Positions 34,302-44,534 of a stretch of DNA of 64,000 nt are shown here, one piece after another (position 1 is the stretch's first letter; each line of letters opens with the position of its first letter). The notes under the pieces are model-generated. The model had not been told where the DNA came from and did not search any database. It worked only from the letters and a program-made list of their open reading frames with translations. The stretch spans positions 4,154,001 through 4,218,000 of the forward strand of contig CM073193.1 in assembly GCA_037042915.1 (NCBI GenBank), in the 5' to 3' direction. The DNA comes from Auricularia sp. M13. Its lineage: Eukaryota; Basidiomycota; Agaricomycetes; Auriculariales; Auriculariaceae. The position numbers and the translations under genes were made by a program.

Positions 34302-34569
34302 TGACACTCGTCGCTGTGTTATGCTTTGAACTATTGTACTTGCTTTGCGCCGCAGACAATTCATGTAGACTCTACCATATGTATTCGTATGCATCATTCG
34401 TGATAATTTCAGGGTTGTAATTCTCGGGACCCGACGCGTCACGCGTCATGGACCACAGCCGAGTCGCGCCTCGCGCAGTAGGTGAAGTTCCTCCGAGCCC
34501 AGCCGGACCCACGGCTTCGCTCCGGACCTCGTCGAGCTATTGAAATAGCCCCTCCTAGCCCCGCGCACC

Positions 34570-36382
34570 ATGTCCTCAGTGCGCGTGAGGAACCGCGGCT
34601 ACTCAGTGCTTGAGACGTCCGAGCCAGCCATGTCGCACACAGGGACACAAACCGGGACCTCAAGTACGCTGCCAGTGCGCACCGCCCGTAATTCCCTGCC
34701 CAGCATGCTACGTCCTAGCTCGGACGCCCAACAAAGCACGGGAATGTACACGGACGAACCGCAATGCATCGTTCGAACGACGTCGCCAACGGAGCAGCTG
34801 GACGCGGACCCTGAACGTGTCGACCAGCCACCGAAGCGCGCCTCAGCGTTCTCGACACCATCACCCGCGGCTTCCTCGCCTTCCTCACGCGCAAAGCCAC
34901 GAGCTCAGACACTGCCCACACAGCCCTCACGGTTGGCAGCTGCGCTGGGCGTTCCTGGCGATGACAAGCTACATGCCAGTCGGGTCGTTGACCATTTGGA
35001 TGTCATAGGTGTGTGTCTCTATAGTTTCAGGTTATACATTCTTAAACGCTGCAGATGGTCATGTATCCGTCGTCTCAGGACTTACGAACGTCGCCAACTC
35101 GATTCTCATCCCACCTTTGCCGTTTACTTCGCGCACACCAGTTGTGGATTTGCAAAGCATGGACCGCGACCCCTCCAGGTCTCGAGTGACTCTCGCCGAG
35201 GATTCAACATCTCAGTCGTGTGAAAAACCATCATATTGAGCAGCACGAGATTGACAAGGTGTGATTCGCAATGGCTGCATGCGGACAATGGATTGATCAG
35301 GCTCAGCATGTCGCAGAGGTACTCGACCACCGCGAGACGCTGAAACGCCAGCTACGCGGTCTCTGGGCATTTTGAAGACACCGATGGGCATTGTGATGGC
35401 GATATACGGCTTCCTCGTCGCGTTCTGGGGAGCAGCCATCGTGTTCTTCCTCGGCAAGCTCATCAACCTACACAACGCCGACCGTCAAGCGTTTTGGGTC
35501 GAGCTGACCTGCCAGATTGAGAACGGTGCGTGACTGCTGCTCTCGCTGTGCTGTTGATCTGACGCTGTGTACAGCTCTGTTCACCATTACAGGTGCGCAG
35601 TTCGCATTGAAACAACTCCGATTGGGCTAAATTCCCATTTTCTTTGAGGTGTCGGCCTCATTCCATGGGTGTGTCTCGCCGGTGATGCAGCTTCCCTAGC
35701 TGACAATGCCCACAGCGAGCTATAGACACATACCGTATTGTGCGCATCTGGCACTACCAGCGCCTCATCCGCAAGCGCCTTCAACAACGCAACCTTCCCG
35801 CGCTCGAGGACGAAAACGACATCCCGGACCCTGAGAAGGACCCGGTCCATGCACAGGTTCTGGAACCTCGGCAGCAGGAAATGCTTGTACTGCGTAAGAT
35901 TGTCCGCCCATTGTTCGTTTGGCTCTGGTTCTAACCCTTAGCAGAACAGACAAAGTTCGCGAAGAGTCAGACATGGTACATTCCCCATGCGACGGATACG
36001 CATAGAGCATTCCCTATCAGGTGCAGTGATCCCAAGTAATCTGCCGACGCGAAGTTGACGGCTTTCCAGCACTGCTTTATGGATCTGCCTGCTCACGGAC
36101 GGCAACTCGTTCTTTCAATGCCTCCTCTGCGGCTGCATGTGGGGTATGGACCGATACACGCGTCCAGCATGGACCACCGGCACACTCGTTCCCGCGAGTT
36201 TTCTCTGCGGTATCGCGGCAGCCGTCTTCATCTACCTTGGCGGCAAAAAGACCAAGAAAACGACAGAGGTCGAGGAGAGACTGCGCTCTGCGCTGGAGAA
36301 GCCGACGGGCGTGGAGGATAACGCAAGCGTCCGAGAGCTGCGCCCAGGCCTCTATTCCTGCCAAGGGCGCCGATTACGATGA
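34570..36382 (+). CDS. DUF2985-type fungal multi-pass membrane protein
   Basis: Function unknown. The N-terminal third is Ser/Thr/Pro-rich and probably disordered cytoplasmic sequence. Then come the conserved LWAF and KTPMGIVMAIYGFLVAFWGA membrane segment, ALFTITGVGLIPWR and AIDTYRIVRIWHY, a loop with KSQTWYIPHATDTHRAFPI, and a second membrane block (FFQCLLCGCMWGMDRY ... TLVPASFLCGIAAAVFIYLG) ending in a charged helix (KKTKKTTEVEERLRSAL). I recognise this arrangement as DUF2985. Exons are many and short; one between two introns near 35580 is only about 18 nt (LFTITG). At 35370-35373 a run of four T breaks the frame between LWAF and KTPMG; five T would restore it. The gene converges on MET6. 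Confidence 0.8.
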
Positions 36383-36845
36383 GGAGGCGAGCGTGCAGCA
36401 ACCTTCGAACATCGGGCATACACGGACAGAGCCAGGCTCCAGTGCCCTTCCCTCGTCAAGGTAGCAACGCCGCTTGTCGTGTAAATTATCTACTCGTAGA
36501 GCTTCACGGGGTTCACGCACATGTACTTGACATATCGTATCTTCACGGACTATTTGCAGTAACGGTGACACACTTTTCAAAAGATGCAGTAATGCTACAA
36601 TGCAAGTGTATTGCGATGCGATGGGGATTGTTGAGAATCCTACAATGACAAGAGCTCGATCGCGGGGGATGGTACAATGCTAACGCGATGGAAGTTCGAG
36701 GCCCGGCGTGCCATTATAGCGATACAAATGCGGCCTGGGGAAGGCCGATAACGAGAACAACCACGCAACACGAAAAGAAGGGACGATGGTGAACCGCCCG
36801 CTCCGCCACCTCAGCCGCTGTTGAAGCGCCAGGAGGGGTCGTGAT
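36383..36845. other. Intergenic between two convergent genes
   Basis: About 460 bp of presumed 3' UTR for the DUF2985 gene and for MET6. I see no separate gene or repeat. Confidence 0.55.
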
Positions 36846-39246
36846 TTACGCGTAGGTCTCGCGCGCCCAGCGCGCGGCGGCAACGACGTTCTGGAGCGCC
36901 GCCTCGGTCTCCTTCCAGCCGCGCGTCTTGAGGCCGCAGTCGGGGTTGATGAAGAGCAGGTCCGGGCTGAGCAGCTGCAGCATCGCCGCGACGCGGTCCT
37001 TGATCTCCTGCTCGCCGGGCACACGCGGCGAGTGGATGTCGTACACGCCCGGCCCGATCTCGTTCGAGTAGCCGTACTGCTTGAACGCGTCGAGCAGCTT
37101 CAGGTCGCTCTTCGAGGCCTCGATCGAGATGACGTCCGCATCGAGGCGCTGGATGGACGGGAAGATGTCGTTGAAGTCCGAGTAGCAGAAGTGCGAGTGC
37201 GTCTGCGTGCTGTCCTCGACGCCGGCGGTGGCGAGGCGGAAGGAGTCGACGGCCCAGGTGAGGTAGTCGTCCCAGTCGACGCGGCGCAGAGGGAGACCCT
37301 CACGGATGGCCGGCTCGTCGACCTGGATGGCGTAGATGCCGGCCTTCTCAAGGTCAACGACCTCGTCGCGGAGCGCGAGCGCGAGCTGCTGCGACTGGAC
37401 CTTGCGCGAGACGTCGACACGCGGGAACGACCAGTTGAGGATGGTGACCGGGCCGGTGAGCATACCCTTCATCGGCTTCTTGGTCAGGCTCTGGGCGTAG
37501 CTGCTCCACCGGACGGTGACGGGTCCCGGGCGAGAGACGTCCGAGACGATGATGGGCGGGCGAACGTAGCGAGAACCGTAGCTCTGCACCCAACCGTTCT
37601 GCGTGAAGACGAAGCCGTTGAAGCGCTCGCCGAAGTACTGGACCATGTCGTTGCGCTCGGGCTCGCCGTGCACGAGGAGGTCGAGGCCGACCTTCTCCTG
37701 GAAGCGGACGACGAGCTCGATCTCCTTCTTGATGAACTCGTCGTACTCGGCCTCGGTGATTTCGCCCTTGGTGAGCTTCGCGCGCGCCTGGCGGATCTCC
37801 TTGGTCTGGGGGAACGAGCCGATGGTCGTGGTCGGGAACTTGGGCAGGTTGAGGTGCTTCTTCTGGGCCTCGCGGCGGACGGGGAAGGGGTTCTTGCGCT
37901 TCAGGTCCTCGGGCTTGATGGCGGCGACGCGCTTGCGGACGGCGTCGTCCGAGTTGCGCTCGAACTCGCGGCGCTTCGCGATCGACACGCGGTTCTCTTC
38001 GAGCGCGGCGGCGACCTTCGGGTCCTGCGAGCCCGAGAGCACCGCGGCGAGCGTGGCGACCTCGCTGGCCTTCTCGAGGGCGAAAGAGAACCAGTCGCGC
38101 TGCTCGGGCGTGAGCTTCTTCTCGGACGCGAGCGTGACGGGCGTGTGCAGCAGCGACGACGACGTGGCGGCGATCACGCGATCCTGGCCCAGAGCCTCGA
38201 CGGCCTTGGTGGCGACCTGGACGGCGGCGTTGAGGTCCGTCTTCCAGATGTTGCGGCCGGACACGAGGCCCAGGGACAGGACAAGCGGCGTCGACTTGAC
38301 AGCGGCAACAGTCGCGTCAAGCTGCTCAGGCGCGCGGTCAAGATCGATGTGCAGCCCCGCGACCGGGAGCTTCGCGGTGAAGCCCAGGTTATCGCCCAGA
38401 CGGCCGAAGTAGGTCGCGATGAGGATCTTGGGCGCGTCCTTGACGAGCTCGGCGTAGGTCGACGCATAGTCGGCCGCACGCGCGGCGCCGGCGTCGAGCA
38501 CGAGGATGGGCTCATCGACCTGGACCCACTCGGCGCCGGCCTCCTTGAGCTGGGCAAGCAGCTTCTTGTAGACGGGGACGAGCTTGGCGAGCACGGAGAT
38601 GGGCTCGAAGCCGGGCTTGGCGCCCTTCGCGGCCTTGGAGAGGACGAGGTAGGAGATGGGGCCGAGGACGACGGGGCGGGTCTCGATGCCGAGGGCCTTT
38701 GCCTCCTTGTACTGGTCGAGGACATGGTTGTTCTTGAGCTGGAAGTCGGTCTCCTCCGAGATTTCGGGCACGACATAGTGGTAGTTGGAGTCGAACCACT
38801 TCTTCATCTCGGACGCGGGCACGTCGACGCCGTCCGCCTGGCGGCCGCGGCCCATGGCGAAGAAGACGTCGAGGTCGGAGAGATTGTGGCCCTGGTAGCG
38901 CGGCGGGATGACGTTGAACGAGAGCGAGTGCTCGAGCACATGGTCGTACAGCGTGAAGTCGCCGCTGCGGCCGGAGTGAGCAAAAATGGCAGCATACAAA
39001 CGGCGCCTACGAACCTCGGGATGTAGTCGACGCCGCGCTCCTTGAGCGCCGTCCAGCTGGCCTTCTTGACGTCGGCCGCAGCCTTGACGAGGTCGTCCGC
39101 GCTGATCTTGCCCGCCCAGTACGCTTCGACGGCCTTTTTCACCTCACGGTTTGCACCTGCAACTCAAAAGTCAGTGTGGGCCCGGGGCTGACTGTATGCC
39201 ACTGCGCACCGATGCGCGGGAAGCCGAGCACGCTGGACTTGACCAT
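36846..39246 (-). CDS. MET6: Cobalamin-independent methionine synthase
   Basis: Transfers a methyl group from 5-methyltetrahydropteroyltriglutamate to homocysteine, the last step of methionine synthesis, in the cytosol. Three exons (39246-39210, 39156-39015, 38964-36846) give 765 aa, close to the 767 aa of the yeast enzyme. The start reads MVKSSVLGFPRIGANREVKK. The N-terminal half contains DYIPSGDFTLYDH and WVQVDEPILVLD. The catalytic half has LPKFPTTTIGSFPQT, LVHGEPERNDMVQYFGE, LTGPVTILNWSFPR, QVDEPAIREGLP, HSHFCYSDFNDI and the zinc-site C-terminal NPDCGLKTRGW. The first exon is only 37 nt. The long open frame on the opposite strand (37032-39026) is a shadow caused by high GC at third positions. 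Confidence 0.96.
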
Positions 39247-40568
39247 TGCAGCAAAAGAAAAAGGATTTTCGGAGGGGAGGGTAGAAGGGAGCGGTGGTGC
39301 AATTTGTTGTGCGAGTGATGCTTTATATACTAGTGCGCCGCGGTGAGCCGGTACGTAAATCGGCCGATTACGCGTCGAGCGCGCTCGGATCGATCCAGCG
39401 TGCGGCCTGGCCGCCGCAGGCCGGCGTGCTTCACCCACCTTCACAGAACCAGGCACTCAGCCCATCGTCCGCGCCGCCGAGCACGTTCGCGACAACGTGG
39501 ACGTTCTTCCGGCCTCAGTGCGGCGGAAACTCGTGAGTACCCGTGCTTGTGGCTTCGGGTTCCAGACAGAGTCTGCACCGTCGCACCCGCTTTCATCCTT
39601 GGCCCGGTGCAAGGCGGCCATTCCACGAAGCTGCCGTGCTGTCCTATCAGCTGCGAAATCCGACTACGACGCAGAGCCACCGTTGTTTCATTCGGCTGAC
39701 AGTGCGCGGAGGCCCGCGCAGGTCGTCGGGCTTCCGCGGCAGATCGTGATGCATGCAGCGCTGAGAAACCACAACAGAGTGCACTCGAGTATCAAGGCAA
39801 CCGCTGCACAGCGTCCGATGAAAGAGGCTTGCACTTCTCAGCGGCCGCGGTAGTCAAAAGAGTCTATCTTCAAGGCCACCCGGATTACCGACCTCAGTCC
39901 CGGCCCACCGCCCTCTCACTTGCCGCGAACGCCGGAGGCGACGCCCAAAGGCGCGATCTCAAGGCGAGCCACTATAAAACCGTCGGCGGTCCAACCTTGC
40001 GACGCACGCGATTCGCAATCTCAACTCGTGCTGGACCAGGAAACAAGGTTCGCGCGGATTAACCGTGCAATGATGTGCATGCCCTGCGGGGAACAGGCCC
40101 GATTTTACGTGAAAGACAATACAAAGCGGCGGCAACGGCCGCTGGCTGGCGCGAACATGAGTGCAAGTAACGCGTTCCTTCCACCATCGATGACACGTGT
40201 GCAGCGATAGCACTTCGAGAACCATTCGATGTGCCAATGAACGATGGGCGGCGGGGAAGAGGTGTTTGTGTTGATGCAATAGAAAGCAGTTAGTGCGAAG
40301 CGCCCCCGTCGTGTTGAACATTCAGCTGGTGCATCGACTGGAGTGTTTGCAGAGAAAGAGCACCCCAGATTCATCGCGATTATGGTGGCGCGCGCAGAAA
40401 GCATGTCGAGAAGCAACAGTATCCAATTCATCGCCCAGAACCGTCGGTCCTATGATCACACCAACCTCAGGCCACGAGGATAGGCCATGACGGAGCATGA
40501 GTGAAAGCAGCAGGTTCAACAGATCGATAGCACCCAAGAATCCAGCAGATCCAGATACACGCGCAGAT
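39247..40568. other. Gene-free interval upstream of MET6
   Basis: About 1.3 kb containing the MET6 promoter on one side and the 3' end of the RING gene on the other. Frames here are short, overlapping and without domains. No RNA gene or repeat recognised. Confidence 0.5.
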
Positions 40569-41251
40569 TCACGCATACATGCTGTTGAATGCCTCCTCCC
40601 GTCTGGGCTGATTCTCTGCGCCCTGCCTCGCCTGGAGCATCTCGGCGAGCAGATCCGCGATCTCCTGGCTCTGTGGCGCGTCGGTGCTGGCGGCATTGAG
40701 CGCGCGGACGAAGGCAAAGTCGACGTCGCGCCCTGCGGCGTCGAGCTGGGCGCCGGACGGGAAGCCCTCGAGGACGGCGGCGTCGGCGAGCGAGCCCTGC
40801 AGCTGCGTGAGCGCGTCGCGGAGGACGTCGCGCGTCGCCTGGGTCGCGGGCGACGGCGGGCGTGGGAGGATGGGGGCGCGGCAGGTGGGGCAGGTCGTGT
40901 GGGCGGTGCGCAGCCAGGTGGAGATGTCCTTGCGGCAGAAGAGGTGGCCGCAGGACTTGTGCAGGCGCGTCACGCCGAGGTTCTCGACGACCGCCGCGGG
41001 CGACTCCATCGCGTTCGCCAGCTCCTCCTCCGCCAGCACCGCGCTGAACGGCGTCATGCAGATCGCGCACGCCGCGTCCGGCTCCGCCAGCTTGCGCAGC
41101 TCGTCCTCCGAGAGCCGCGGCAGGTCGTTGATGGCCTCTTCCAGTTGCCTGCCCGTCGTCAGCCGCTGCACCCAGTCACTGAGCGCAACACGCACGGGTC
41201 AATACGCGCAAGCGCATCGAGGGGATGTATGATGAATGGCGGGGGCTCCAT
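40569..41251 (-). CDS. RING-finger protein, probable E3 ubiquitin ligase
   Basis: About 210 aa. The RING is CAICMTPF, a spacer with an acidic/hydrophobic insert, CGHLFCRKDISTWL, then TCPTCRAP, which gives the full cross-brace set C-x2-C ... C-x-H-x2-C ... C-x2-C. The Trp after the third pair is typical of E2-binding RINGs. Upstream is a short helix (GRQLEEAINDLPRLSEDELRKL); downstream, a helical tail. The frame near 41195 has no ATG; an ATG at 41251 (MEPPPFIIHPLDAL) is the best candidate for a first exon, but I could not find a splice that keeps frame, so the 5' end is unresolved. Substrate unknown. Confidence 0.7.
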
Positions 41252-41502
41252 GGCAGTCGGTGGTCAACGGAACTGGCCACAGGGACGCGCGTCTCCCGTG
41301 CACGTGCGCTCATTACGCCCGGAACACGTTTCCACACTCCGCTCAACGCATCGATATAGCGTAGATTTGTGCTCTTGCTGACTCTCAATACAGTCGACTC
41401 AGTCCTCCTAACCGATAACCCATACTCGGCTGTGACCTTTGGCCGTCTCCGAATCAAGATTTATCTACATAAATTACGGCTCATATTTACTCTAATTTAT
41501 TT

Positions 41503-41660
41503 TCAGCCCTGCCTCCTTGTCTGCCTCCTTCGGGTCCTCCTCGAACACTGGCACACAAAGCGCCACTCAGCGACGCACCCTTCAACGAGCCGCGCGCACC
41601 GGCGAACCCAGCACTCCTGTACGCGCGCTCCTCTGGCCCGCGTGCGACCTTGACAATGGC
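41503..41660 (-). pseudogene. Degenerate copy of the gene end at 63831-64000
   Basis: On the minus strand a stretch reads LVEGCVAEWRFVCQC and shares TGGCACACAAAGCGCCA (plus) and its surroundings with the gene at the right window edge (LVDGWRFVCHCARC). The copy has lost the third Cys and the reading frame after it, so it looks like a truncated paralogous fragment. A 280-bp gap without genes separates it from the RING gene. Confidence 0.5.
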
Positions 41661-41689
41661 CGTGTAGAGCGGCTTCACTCCGTATCTTC

Positions 41690-42884
41690 ATCGGACTGAT
41701 AGTCGGATCCGAAGCGTGTGTTGTGGCCTGTGGCCCGTTATGACAGGCATAGAAGGCTGAGATGAATAGCACACACCAGTCCCACACAGGAGCAGCACCA
41801 AGGCCTCTACTCGTTCCTCCGACGAAAGCTCGGCGTCGCCGGTCCGCGCAAGCAGTATCTGCGACTCGCTGACGGTCAGGCCGTCGTCCAGGATCGGCTC
41901 TGGTGCTTGAGGTGCAGGGCCAAACCCCAGGGGAAGCTCCTCAGTGAATTCATCGCTCTCCGACGGAAGGTGATGGGCGAGCATTCCTTGCGGGGCAGAG
42001 TCGGCAAACTCTGTCTCGGGCATTGGAAGCCGAGGAGAACGGTCGCCCACATAGGGCATGCTGGTCAACGGAACCACTGTAGCATGCGCGACGGCAGATA
42101 CGGTTGGGGTGTCCGGTGATGCCAGCGGAGTGAGCGGACTCTCGGACTGCGCGACTCGCTCGTGTCCATCGCTGAATCGGCGCTGGCACGCGGTACAAAC
42201 ATTATGCGCTCCAGGGCGGCCTTGAGAAGTTCGTAATACGCATGGACCTCCTCATGAGCTTTTCCACGTCGGACGGCAGCCTGCACCTTCGCAAACGCAT
42301 TGGTGACCATTGCAAAGAGCGATAAGCGTTGAGTCGACCCGCGCTCAGTGTAGACACGGGCCCCTTGGTTCAAGCCATCGGATAGGCATCGTCGCACAGA
42401 TAAGGGAAAGTGCGGTCTTCGGGATGTGTGTGGACAAGACGGCCAGTCCGACGTTGACCACGTATTTGTGGATAGCTCATCCAGAGACGCTCATCGGGGT
42501 GAAGAAATGCCCATGGGTCCAGCAAGAGCACAACCCAAGATGGCTCTTCTTCGAGTATTATTTGATGTAATCTCTGGGATAGAGCCATCAAAACAAATCT
42601 TGGAGAACACGCGGAGTAACATGAGTGCAGGGCAACTTACTGAGAACACGCGCAGCGCGGCAGGGTTGGAGATTCTGGCCTTCTGCCATGCCGTGTTGCT
42701 TTCATCAAGTATTCCGCACAAGTATGATAGCACGTTCTTATGAGGTGTCAGGGCGAAGAGACCGTAGAGATCCCACGATGAGTACTCATCCGGTCTGACT
42801 GCGTGCTTTCAGCGGCGGAAGACGAGCCAGAGGTAGACGAACGTAGGATTCTATTCTCAATCCCGTCAAGCTTGAAAGTGCCAT
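41690..42884 (-). CDS. Unidentified multi-exon gene
   Basis: A plausible spliced reading frame from ATG 42884: MALSSLTGLRIESY, intron, HAVRPDEYSSWDLYGLFAL, LCGILDESNTAWQ, an intron starting GTAAGT, then RLHQIILEEEPSWVVLLLDP. Further pieces run to an acidic, Pro/Ser-rich C-terminal region (LPSESDEFTEELPLGFGPAP, SESQILLARTGDAELSSEE). I do not recognise the family. Some junctions in the middle (42150-42370) do not resolve in frame, so the model is rough. The start lies only 55 bp from an inverted-repeat element, which may have displaced the promoter. Confidence 0.35.
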
Positions 42885-44034
42885 GGAAAGAAAAGTTCTG
42901 TTGGTTTAACCGAGCCTCCTGCGTAGTGTGTCATGGCCTATGCTTCTTAAAGTGTACATTTATTATTGCCCACTGAAAAGGGGGTCCCACACCAATTTGA
43001 GGGTTTCTCACCAGTATAAAGAGTTGGCACATTACATGGACACACTCGGTCAATGAGTGGACACACTTAGTCAGCAGTGTCGACACTCCCATCAGAGTGC
43101 CGACACTCCATCAAGGTGCCGACACTCCAATCAAAGTGCCGACACACTTGGAGGTAAGTGGAACACCAATTCCCCTCACCTCCCAGACATGCTCCAAACA
43201 CTCAAGTATGCTTGGGAATCATGATCAGGAGGCCTCCTCAGGGTCCAAATTGCCTTCTTTGGAAAAAATAATATTTAATTAAACTCGAAATATAGGTTTA
43301 AATGCACTCTGAGCATGATTCCCAAGCATACTTGAGTGTTTGGAGCATGTCTGGGAGGTGAGGGGAATTGGTGTTCCACTTACCTCCAAGTGTGTCGGCA
43401 CTTTGATTGGAGTGTCGGCACCTTGATGGAGTGTCGGCACTCTGATGGGAGTGTCGACACTGCTGACTAAGTGTGTCCACTCATTGACCGAGTGTGTCCG
43501 AACGTCAAAAGTAATGTGCCAACTCTTTATACTGGTGAGAAACCCTCAAATTGGTGTGGGACCCCCTTTTCAGTGGGCAATAATAAATGTACACTTTAAG
43601 AAGCATAATGGCCTTGGCAAAATGCAGTACAATGATCCACACGATGGATTCAACGAGCGCAGTGTGCTCGGCTTTCTCCTCATCGGAAGCACCGGCCTTG
43701 CGACGCTTGCGGTTCACGACAGGAGCCGCTTGCAAGACAGCAATGCAGGTGCCGGAAAGAAACGAAAGGCAATCAATGTTCAGTAAGTTTTGGAGCGTCT
43801 TTGTGTCAGCTTTGGCTTCGCTGAGCTTGGCCGAATTCGAATATTGCGATGTATGCACCGACGGGGGACCGACGGCGACGCCCCCGTCACGAACAGGGTT
43901 GCCATGGGCAGTTGAAACATGCCGAACAAGATGGTGACTCTGAGCCTTGTGAAGGCCGGTAAGCTGGAGGAGCCGGTCCGACATGATAGAGATCTGAGAG
44001 AGATACTGTAGAGTAAAACGTTGAAACCCAGCCG
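42866..44034 (-). pseudogene. Unidentified ORF interrupted by a MITE and by the KDZ element
   Basis: Minus-strand frame including LLNIDCLSFLSGTCIAVLQ, KRRKAGASDEEKAEHTALVE and SIVWIIVLHFAKA. It stops at the inserted palindromic element (42939-43607) and continues in the same frame after it (MTHYAGGSVKPTELFFPWHF) to a stop at 42866. Its 5' side is cut by the KDZ transposon at 44043. Family not recognised; it may be a real host gene broken twice, or a relic. Confidence 0.3.
42939..43607. mobile_element. Palindromic MITE with subterminal tandem repeats
   Basis: 669 bp, almost entirely two long inverted arms (about 290 bp left, 300 bp right) around a spacer of about 75 bp. The ends read TATGCTTCTTAAAGTGTAC and the reverse complement. 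Flanks are ATGGCC on both sides (42933-42938 and 43608-43613), a 6-bp duplication. Inside each arm a unit of about 20 bp (GTGCCGACACTCCAATCA and variants) is repeated three to four times. The left arm lacks about 11 bp present in the right arm. It has no coding capacity. Confidence 0.8.
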
Positions 44035-44042
44035 GCAGCCGC

Positions 44043-44428
44043 CACCCGGGTGTCAACAGTTCCGGTGATAAGAAGCCGTGGTGATGGGGGGGGTGCGCCA
44101 TGGCATGTTGCACTCGGAATGCTACTGTAGATACACTCGCGAATAATACTGCCAATACCTCAATAATCCTCGGCCGCCAAGGAGTCCCTGGGGCCGGTGC
44201 ATGAGTCAGGGCAGCTCAGGGCCCTCGAAGCACGTGGGATTGCCCGTCCGGCTGTCCGGAACGTCCGGCAGCTGTCAAACACGTCCGGGCGCTGTGCCCG
44301 TCGTCATCAATCACCGCGCTCATCGCCGCAGCGCCGTCGTCGGCGACGAGCACGACTCGTCCGCCGAGGACTCAACATTAATACATAATTTTTATACCGT
44401 TGGGATCGCAGAAACGAGCTCTTTCACA
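44043..44428 (+). repeat. Left terminal inverted repeat of the KDZ element
   Basis: About 386 bp matching the reverse complement of 62703-63088 with few differences, ending inward near GAGCTCTTTCACA. A G-rich run (GGTGATGGGGGGGGTG) lies about 35 bp from the tip. The first ten bases, CACCCGGGTG, are themselves a palindrome. Confidence 0.9.
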
Positions 44429-44534
44429 TAGTATTATTTATAACTTACATTCGGAGACCTGTGCTCTGCAAATGTTGCCGCTGTTGGGTCTCAATTGCAC
44501 GGCAGCAGTCTCTTGTTGTCGTCGCTGCACCACC

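Noticed and set aside
37032-39026. A 664-codon open frame on the plus strand opposite MET6
   Set aside because: It is the antisense shadow of a highly GC-biased gene; the protein is Leu/Asp/Val/Arg-rich without domains, while the minus strand is a textbook methionine synthase.
44043-44052. CRISPR or other bacterial-type array suggested by short palindromes
   Set aside because: The palindrome is just the tip of a transposon repeat; there are no regularly spaced repeats with unique spacers, and the genome is eukaryotic.
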